A stretch of DNA of 18,456 nt, from NCBI GenBank assembly GCA_002292895.1, contig DBCE01000230.1:3482-21937 (forward strand), given 5' to 3'. Below are positions 14,156 through 18,456 of this stretch, in pieces. A model generated the notes under the pieces. It worked only from the letters and a program-made list of their open reading frames with translations, was not told the DNA's origin and did no database searches. The number at the start of each line of letters is the position of its first letter. Position 1 is the stretch's first letter. A program made the translations under genes and the position numbers. The DNA is from Phycisphaerales bacterium UBA966. Lineage in GTDB: Bacteria > Planctomycetota > Phycisphaerae > Phycisphaerales > SM1A02.

Positions 14156-14164
14156 TGATACAAT
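14156..14164 (+). promoter_or_regulatory. Extended -10 promoter for tRNA-Gly
   Basis: TGA-TACAAT is a TGn extended -10 element with a hexamer one mismatch from TATAAT. It ends 12 bases before the first base of the tRNA, the right distance for transcription starting a few bases ahead of the mature 5' end. No clear -35 is present at 16-18 bases. Confidence 0.55.
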
Positions 14165-14176
14165 CCCGATCTCTCT

Positions 14177-14248
14177 GCGGGAGTAGCTCAATGGCAGAGC
14201 AGCTGCCTTCCAAGCAGCAGGTTGCGGGTTCGAGTCCCGTCTCCCGCT
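14177..14248 (+). tRNA. tRNA-Gly (anticodon UCC)
   Basis: A complete cloverleaf can be drawn. The acceptor arm is GCGGGAG (14177-14183) with CTCCCGC (14241-14247) and a discriminator T at 14248. The D stem is GCTC/GAGC. The anticodon stem is GCTGC (14202-14206) with GCAGC (14214-14218) around the loop CTTCCAA, giving anticodon TCC at 14209-14211. The T arm is GCGGG-TTCGAGT-CCCGT with one G-T pair. It decodes GGA and, by wobble, GGG. The 3' CCA is not encoded (TTT follows the discriminator), so it must be added after transcription. Confidence 0.96.
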
Positions 14249-14291
14249 TTTAACAGCACCGACCGTCACGGTTGGGAATTGACCCCACGAC

Positions 14292-15617
14292 GTGAATTAC
14301 CGCCGCAAGAAGCGCTCTCAGGAACACGACGCCGCCGATCACAATCATGGCGGGGCTTCACCGCGTGAGCCGTTTGATCACCCCTTGGTCTCCAAGGCGG
14401 TTGCCGAGGTGATTACCACGCCCGAGGCGTTGGCGGTACTGATCGCTGATATTCGTTCCCATCCAGTGGTGGCGTACGACACCGAGTTTATCGGCGAAGA
14501 GAGTTTCTATCCCAAGCTGTGCTTGGTGCAGGTGGCAACGCCCACCGCACTTGCCTTAGTGGATCCACTGCCGTTTGAGGCTGCTGGTCATGACCTCGGC
14601 GAGTTCTTCCGTTCGATCGCTGAGCCAGGGCGCACGATTCTTGTGCATAGCGGCGATACCGATATTGACATACTCCGTCGCGGAGCAGGGATTGAGCCGA
14701 GCGATGTGTTCGATACACAGGTTGCGGCTGCGCTCGCGTGGATGCCATGGCCGTCAAGTTTGGGCACCGTGTTGGAGACGCTCACTGGCTACCGACTTGG
14801 GAAGGCTCATACGTTTACCAATTGGGATGCCCGGCCACTCACCCCCGCTCAGCTTGGTTACGCGGCGGACGATGTGCGCTACATGCACTTGATTTGGCAC
14901 ATGCTTTCGGAGCGCCTCGCCGCGCTTGGACGAAGCGACTGGGCCGCCAGTGAAAGCCGTGAACAGCTGCGAAGTACGGCGTTTGACCCCGAAGGCCAAT
15001 TGCGCCGCTTGCATCGCACCGAGCCGCTCCGTGCCGGGCAGATGGCTGTTGCCCGTGCATTGGTGACGCTGCGCTATGACCTTGCACGCAAGCACGACAT
15101 GCCCGCGCGAGTAGTCCTTCCAGACACCGCCGTCATTGAACTAGCCAAGCGAAAGCCAACCGATCGGTCTGCCATCGGCAACATTTCTGGCATTCCGCGT
15201 CGGATCGCATCAGCGCATGCAGAAGACATTGTGACTGCGATCGCTGGCTGCAAAGCCGTGGCCATCGACCATGACCCCGGCAATCCGCTGGCCGACGACA
15301 TGCGTGTTCGTGCCGAAAGTGATCAACTGTGGAATGCGTTGCAAGTTCGCTGTGCATCCACTGGCCTTGCCTCCAACCTGGTGGCGACCCGCGCCACATT
15401 CTCCCGCTGGTACTTCTCGGTGGTGGAGGCGCGCCGGCGGGGGCAAGCCCTCGGCTGCTCGGAGGGCGAGGCGCCACTCTTTACCGGGGGCGACTGGCGC
15501 ATTGAGGCCGTTGGTTGTTGGCTTGAAGGATTTCTGAACGGAACGGAACGCCTTGAATTGGTGTGGTCGCCGTCCGGAACGGTGGCGCCCGGCTTCTCGC
15601 GCGCGCACGGCGTCTAA
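14292..15617 (+). CDS. rnd: RNase D-like 3'-5' exonuclease with HRDC domain
   Basis: The 441-residue protein carries a DEDD exonuclease domain. Exo I is AYDTEF (Asp 63, Glu 65), Exo II is LVHSGDTDIDIL (Asp 124), and Exo III is YAADD (Tyr 190, Asp 194) after the usual NWDARPLTPAQLGYAADDV element. An HRDC-like helical domain follows (about 247-315, with IGNISGIPRR). RNase D trims the 3' ends of tRNA precursors and other small RNAs using two metal ions. Its position 44 bases after a tRNA gene that lacks an encoded CCA is suggestive but may be chance. The start is GTG at 14292 with no ATG available before the domain; the first 35 residues are charged and poorly conserved in character. The gene symbol rests on domain architecture alone. 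Confidence 0.88.
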   Translation: MNYRRKKRSQEHDAADHNHGGASPREPFDHPLVSKAVAEVITTPEALAVLIADIRSHPVVAYDTEFIGEESFYPKLCLVQVATPTALALVDPLPFEAAGHDLGEFFRSIAEPGRTILVHSGDTDIDILRRGAGIEPSDVFDTQVAAALAWMPWPSSLGTVLETLTGYRLGKAHTFTNWDARPLTPAQLGYAADDVRYMHLIWHMLSERLAALGRSDWAASESREQLRSTAFDPEGQLRRLHRTEPLRAGQMAVARALVTLRYDLARKHDMPARVVLPDTAVIELAKRKPTDRSAIGNISGIPRRIASAHAEDIVTAIAGCKAVAIDHDPGNPLADDMRVRAESDQLWNALQVRCASTGLASNLVATRATFSRWYFSVVEARRRGQALGCSEGEAPLFTGGDWRIEAVGCWLEGFLNGTERLELVWSPSGTVAPGFSRAHGV

Positions 15618-15633
15618 TTTCAGGGCTGGGCGG

Positions 15634-15639
15634 TAGACT
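15634..15639 (+). promoter_or_regulatory. TAGACT element before the DUF1080 gene
   Basis: GGGCGGTAGACTTTT lies just ahead of ATG 15647 and closely matches GGGCGTTAGACTTCT at 9266-9280 ahead of the peroxiredoxin. TAGACT could serve as a -10 hexamer (four of six matches). If so, transcription would begin at or just before the ATG, giving a leaderless or nearly leaderless message. No -35 is evident. Confidence 0.25.
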
Positions 15640-15646
15640 TTTCCGC

Positions 15647-16426
15647 ATGATCCTGAACTTCTCGACCTCAGCTCGAATCTCCTCGCTCAAGTCCGTCATT
15701 TCTGGAAGCATGTTCGTAAGAATGTGCCCGGTGTTGTTGCTGGGCGCGGCCGCACTGTTTGTGCCGGCATGCGGCACCAGTTATTCATACGCCTACGGCG
15801 ACGGCTCGGGCGGCTATCCATACGACTGGAAGGTTCTGCTGAAGGGCGACAGTCTGGATGCTTGGAAGGTGTTCCCGAGTGAGACCAAGGGCGATGCTCC
15901 GGTCACATGGACAGCGAAGAACAACTTGCTCTTCTGCTCCGGAACCCCAGCGGGCTACATCGCCACGGTAAGCGAGTTCACCAACTTTGAATTGGAACTC
16001 GAGTGGTGCTTTGATCCTTCGAAGGGCGCGGGCAACAGCGGCGTGCTCCTGCGCGTGCAGCAGAAGGACGAGATCTGGCCAAAGAGCATGGAAGCGCAGT
16101 TGCAGTCGCGCCATGCGGGTGATATCTGGAACATCGGCGACTTCCCCGCGAAGGTGGATCCGGCGCGCACGCAGGGCAGGCACACCATTCGTATGGGCGA
16201 GTGCGCCGAGGCGCCGCTGGGCGTCTGGAATCGCTACCGCATTGTGATGAATGGTGGTCGCTTGGAGATGTACGTCAACGGCGAACTGCAAAACGTCGCA
16301 ACCGATGTTGCTGTTCTGCCTGGCCGCATCGCACTGCAGAGCGAGGGTTCTTACATCATGTTCCGCAATATTCGCGTGCGTGAATTGGGCAATGCCACGA
16401 AGGGCGCAGCCGAGGCGGGTAAGTGA
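15647..16426 (+). CDS. DUF1080 (3-keto-disaccharide hydrolase type) lipoprotein
   Basis: From ATG 15647 the product is 259 residues. A hydrophobic segment ending ALFVPAC puts a likely lipidated Cys at residue 42. The mature part is a single DUF1080 domain: WKVLLKGDSLDAWKVF (about 61-76) matches the 'F.SLFNGKDLDGW' opening, NFELELEWCFDPSKGAGNSGVLLR (about 113-136) the core, and MEAQLQSRHAGDIW (about 148-161), WNRYRIVMNGGRLEMYVNGE and GRIALQSEGSYIMFRNIRVREL the remainder. Domains of this type are concanavalin-like, and some cleave 3-keto-glycosides; the substrate here is not known. Later starts at 15710 or 15722 would give a more usual lipoprotein signal, and 15563 overlaps the RNase D gene. 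Its stop overlaps the cupin start in the string GTGA. Confidence 0.88.
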   Translation: MILNFSTSARISSLKSVISGSMFVRMCPVLLLGAAALFVPACGTSYSYAYGDGSGGYPYDWKVLLKGDSLDAWKVFPSETKGDAPVTWTAKNNLLFCSGTPAGYIATVSEFTNFELELEWCFDPSKGAGNSGVLLRVQQKDEIWPKSMEAQLQSRHAGDIWNIGDFPAKVDPARTQGRHTIRMGECAEAPLGVWNRYRIVMNGGRLEMYVNGELQNVATDVAVLPGRIALQSEGSYIMFRNIRVRELGNATKGAAEAGK

Positions 16427-16899
16427 CGACCGGCAACGCGTCGGGCGCTCCCGCTGCGTCAATCGGCGCCACCGGTGCGGGTATTGATGCGGAAACCTGT
16501 AGCGCGGCGCATGCAGTTCCTGCCAGCGCGCTGCATCTGGTTCGACCGAATCCCGCCAACGCGGTACCGGTGGCCATGGATGGCGTGAAGGACACGCGCA
16601 TGGAAATCTTGGTGGGTCGCCAGCATGGGGCTCCCAACTTTGCCATGCGACATTATGTAGTCGCCCCCGGCGGACATACGCCGCATCACGCGCACAACTA
16701 TGAGCATGAAGTCATCGTCATCGATGGCGAAGCTGATGTCACCTATGGAACGGCAACGCACCGGATCCGGAGCGGAGATGTTCTGTTCATCGCTCCCAAT
16801 CAGATGCATCAGTTCCGCAACATCGGCGCTGTGCCGTTGCGGTTTCTTTGCATGGTGCCAACGAGCTTTGATTGCGGTAAGCCAACACCGGGCTCCTAA
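16423..16899 (+). CDS. Cupin-domain protein
   Basis: The 158-residue protein has one conserved-barrel cupin. Motif 1 is GGHTPHHAHNYEHEVIVIDG (about 83-102), with likely metal ligands His 89, His 91 and Glu 96. Motif 2 is GDVLFIAPNQMHQFRN (about 118-133), with His 129 as the fourth ligand. The first 35 residues are Ala/Gly-rich and not cupin-like; they are not a convincing signal peptide. A stand-alone cupin of this type may bind or isomerise a small molecule, often sugar- or acid-derived, but nothing identifies it. The start is GTG at 16423, inside the DUF1080 stop (GTGA), a classic coupled junction, so the two proteins are probably made together. A later ATG would lose only the low-complexity N-terminus. 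Confidence 0.85.
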   Translation: MTTGNASGAPAASIGATGAGIDAETCSAAHAVPASALHLVRPNPANAVPVAMDGVKDTRMEILVGRQHGAPNFAMRHYVVAPGGHTPHHAHNYEHEVIVIDGEADVTYGTATHRIRSGDVLFIAPNQMHQFRNIGAVPLRFLCMVPTSFDCGKPTPGS

Positions 16900-16995
16900 A
16901 CGGCGCGGGCATTACTTTCACGAGTGGGGAAGCGACGCACGGGTGATCACAGGTAACTGCTTAGCCAACAACTGCACCAATCATCAGTAAAAACG

Positions 16996-17029
16996 AACGC
17001 GGCGGCAGGACGAATCCTGCCGCCGCGTT
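16996..17029 (-). terminator. Intrinsic terminator of the OmpA-family gene
   Basis: A perfect 15-bp GC-rich stem (16996-17010 with 17015-17029) closes a four-base loop that reads TTCG on the minus strand, a stable tetraloop. On the minus strand it is followed by a T-rich run (CGTTTTTAC), as expected for an intrinsic terminator of the leftward gene ending at 17073. On the plus strand GTTTCAATT follows, so it may also stop read-through from the cupin gene. Confidence 0.85.
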
Positions 17030-17072
17030 TCAATTGCACGTTGCGACCTTCAGGGCTGATCGCATCGAGCGA

Positions 17073-17963
17073 TCACTTCGTAGGCGTCTCGTCTTCCACT
17101 GGCGCAGCCTTCGTCGGAGCAGCCTTTGGCGTGGTTGCCTTAGTGGCAACCGGAGCCTCAGCTGGCGTACGGTCTTCGCTGGAAGTATCCAATGCCATGT
17201 CGATGGAGAGTGGCGTGAGATACAACTCGACGCGACGGTTCTCCGAGGAGCCCTTCGCTGAATTGATCACCACCGGACGGTATTCGCCGTAGCCAGCGAT
17301 CTGGAAACGACCAGCACTGACGTTGTCCTTGACCAGGGCGTTGCGCAGGCTTGCCGAACGGTAAACCGAAAGCATCAGGTTGGTGCCGTACTTCGACTTG
17401 GTGCGAACCAAGGGAGTGTTGTCCGTGTGACCAACGACCTTGACTTCAAACTTGGAGGCCAAGTTGGAGTTCAGGATGTCAGCGAGCTTGGCAAGAACGG
17501 TCGAAGCGCCTGGCTTCAACTGATCGCTGCCCGAGTCGAACGTGAAGTCGTTCTTGAAACGAAGCATGCCAGTGCGTGCATCGAAATCAAAGACGTCGGG
17601 GTACTGGCTCTGCAGTGCAGTCAGTTCCTTGGTGAGGTCATCAGGGAGCTGATTGACTTCGAGCATGGCGAGCTGCTTCTTGAGCTCGTCATACTTCTTG
17701 GCCCAAGCTTCCATGTCGGGGTCGCCGTTGGCGATCCGCTTCTGCAGTTCTTCAAGGTCAGCCATCGTGGCGGCGATCTGCGTACGCAGACGGTCCTCGT
17801 TGGCGCGAGCAGTTGATAGCTCGTTCTGTGTCGTGAGCAGTTGTTGCTCTTGACCCTTGTAAGAGGTGAGTAGATCGTTGTATTTCTGCTCTGGAACGCA
17901 GCCCGTTACAAGAAGGGCAGTACCGATTAGCAGACCACTCGTCATCCATGCGCGCTTCGTCAT
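17073..17963 (-). CDS. OmpA-family peptidoglycan-binding lipoprotein with coiled coil
   Basis: The 296-residue product has a signal ending LLVTGC (Cys 22), so it is a lipoprotein. Residues about 25-105 are heptad-rich coiled coil (QEQQLLTTQNELSTARANED, KKYDELKKQLAMLE). An OmpA C-terminal domain follows at about 135-250. FTFDSGSDQLKPGA is the opening strand, and VVGHTDNTP (Asp 181) and ENRRVEL (Arg 244) hold the pair that contacts diaminopimelate in peptidoglycan. NLMLSVYRSASLRNAL is the usual helix between them. A low-complexity Lys/Pro/Ala/Thr tail of about 45 residues extends beyond the domain. It would tie a membrane to the cell wall; similar proteins include MotB- and Pal-like families, but there is no transmembrane MotB plug. 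GGGAGG lies seven to eight bases before ATG 17963, which supports this start. Confidence 0.92.
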   Translation of the reverse strand: MTKRAWMTSGLLIGTALLVTGCVPEQKYNDLLTSYKGQEQQLLTTQNELSTARANEDRLRTQIAATMADLEELQKRIANGDPDMEAWAKKYDELKKQLAMLEVNQLPDDLTKELTALQSQYPDVFDFDARTGMLRFKNDFTFDSGSDQLKPGASTVLAKLADILNSNLASKFEVKVVGHTDNTPLVRTKSKYGTNLMLSVYRSASLRNALVKDNVSAGRFQIAGYGEYRPVVINSAKGSSENRRVELYLTPLSIDMALDTSSEDRTPAEAPVATKATTPKAAPTKAAPVEDETPTK

Positions 17964-17992
17964 AGGGATCCTCCCAAAAGCGTGGTGTGAGG

Positions 17993-18022
17993 CCGAACCT
18001 GCGATGCGCTCGCACGGCTCGG
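17993..18022 (-). other. Hairpin in the OmpA-gene leader
   Basis: On the minus strand CCGAGCC pairs with GGTTCGG (one G-U), and TGCGA pairs with TCGCA inside it after a one-base bulge, closing a five-base loop. It lies about 30-60 bases upstream of the start codon and outside the ribosome-binding site (17971-17976). It could stabilise the message or regulate translation. Confidence 0.45.
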
Positions 18023-18036
18023 CGATGTAAAAGACA

Positions 18037-18054
18037 GCGTCCCGTAAAGGACGC
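18037..18054 (-). other. Second small hairpin upstream of the OmpA gene
   Basis: GCGTCC and GGACGC form a 6-bp stem with a six-base loop. On the minus strand TGTCTTTTAC follows, which is a short T-rich run. If transcription starts further up it could act as an attenuator; if it starts near 18052 it is only partly transcribed. Confidence 0.3.
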
Positions 18055-18058
18055 GCGT

Positions 18059-18064
18059 ATTGTA
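18059..18064 (-). promoter_or_regulatory. Candidate -10 hexamer for the OmpA gene
   Basis: The minus strand reads TACAAT, one mismatch from consensus, 95 bases before the start codon. The hexamer 17 bases further up (TCGCAC) matches the -35 consensus poorly. Confidence 0.35.
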
Positions 18065-18094
18065 ACGGCGTATTGATGATTGTGCGAGCCCACT

Positions 18095-18456
18095 ATGTCA
18101 AACACGCCCAAGATTCAGGATGATTCTGTTGCCGCTCCGGTGGCCGTGCGCGCCGCGTGGTTGGCCGATGGGCGCGGCGCGTGCTTCGCGCCCGGAGTGT
18201 TGGTGCTGCGCGGTCGTGCCGTGGTGGCGGCGGGATCGCCGGAATCTGTAGGCGTGCCGGGCGGGGCAGTGACGTGGGTGGACGCGTCCGACTCCGCGGT
18301 CATGCCCGCACTCGTCAACGCGCACACGCACCTAGACCTCACGCTGGTTCCACGGATTCCGGAGCCGGAGCACTTCTTCCAGTGGCTGGGTGGGGTTCGC
18401 TCGGCGCGGCTTTCTATGACGGCGGATGACGTTCGGCAGTCGGTGCTAGCCGGAGT
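18095..18456 (+). CDS. Amidohydrolase, N-terminal part (runs off the right edge)
   Basis: ATG 18095 opens a frame with no stop to the window end, giving 120 complete codons. The reading begins MSNTPKIQDDS and includes a beta-rich opening (GVLVLRGRAVVAAGSP), then VMPALVNAHTHLDLT (about residues 69-83). That last stretch is the metal-binding H-x-H motif of the amidohydrolase superfamily following the usual 'PG-hinge' strand. The wording is closest to the chlorohydrolase/cytosine deaminase-like branch, which hydrolyses C-N or C-Cl bonds on nucleobase- or guanidine-like substrates. The substrate-defining residues lie beyond the edge, so the product cannot be refined. It diverges from the OmpA gene across a 131-base gap; no strong ribosome-binding site precedes the ATG. 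Confidence 0.82.
   Translation, partial: MSNTPKIQDDSVAAPVAVRAAWLADGRGACFAPGVLVLRGRAVVAAGSPESVGVPGGAVTWVDASDSAVMPALVNAHTHLDLTLVPRIPEPEHFFQWLGGVRSARLSMTADDVRQSVLAG

Noticed and set aside
14253..14275. Small hairpin after the tRNA as a terminator
   Set aside because: The stem is only about six base pairs with a G-U pair and has no T-run after it.

Overview
The window looks like ordinary chromosome from a planctomycete, most likely class Phycisphaerae. The evidence is family content: a cytochrome-type gene with DUF1549 and DUF1553 next to a DUF1501 gene, a DUF1080 (3-keto-disaccharide hydrolase type) lipoprotein, and two secreted proteins ending in the dockerin-like 'LLGxWG' tail common in Phycisphaerae. 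The DNA is moderately GC-rich and coding-dense. I see no insertion sequence, phage gene or CRISPR array. The taxonomic call rests on remembered family distributions, not on a search.

Layout. Bases 1-112 may hold the tail of a rightward gene. A truncated haemoglobin (109-510, minus) diverges from a secreted helical-repeat protein of unknown function (509-1558, plus). A SPOR-domain lipoprotein (1587-2483, minus) diverges from an acyl-CoA/AMP ligase (2528-4003, plus). Two large modular secreted paralogues lie in tandem on the minus strand (4117-5943 and 6071-9001). They share a nine-cysteine repeat, a PPC-like beta domain, a 'CNDD' beta module and a C-terminal dockerin-like domain.

After a 357-base gap without a gene comes a rightward run: a peroxiredoxin (9359-9826) overlapping a chagasin-like lipoprotein (9820-10353), a perfect 15-bp inverted repeat, the DUF1549/DUF1553 and DUF1501 pair (10447-14130), tRNA-Gly(UCC) (14177-14248), an RNase D-like exonuclease (14292-15617), and a DUF1080 lipoprotein overlapping a cupin (15647-16899). 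An OmpA-family lipoprotein (17073-17963, minus) ends at a strong terminator. It diverges from an amidohydrolase that runs off the right edge (18095-18456).

How genes may work together. Much of the window encodes envelope or secreted proteins: three to five lipoproteins, two dockerin-tailed proteins and a Tat-type DUF1501 protein. The DUF1549/DUF1553 plus DUF1501 pair, the DUF1080 lipoprotein and the dockerin-tailed proteins fit a polysaccharide-using lifestyle, but no glycoside hydrolase or sulfatase is present to prove it. The most distinctive content is the pair of dockerin-tailed paralogues with a rigidly spaced nine-cysteine repeat. I found no obviously new defence or mobile system.
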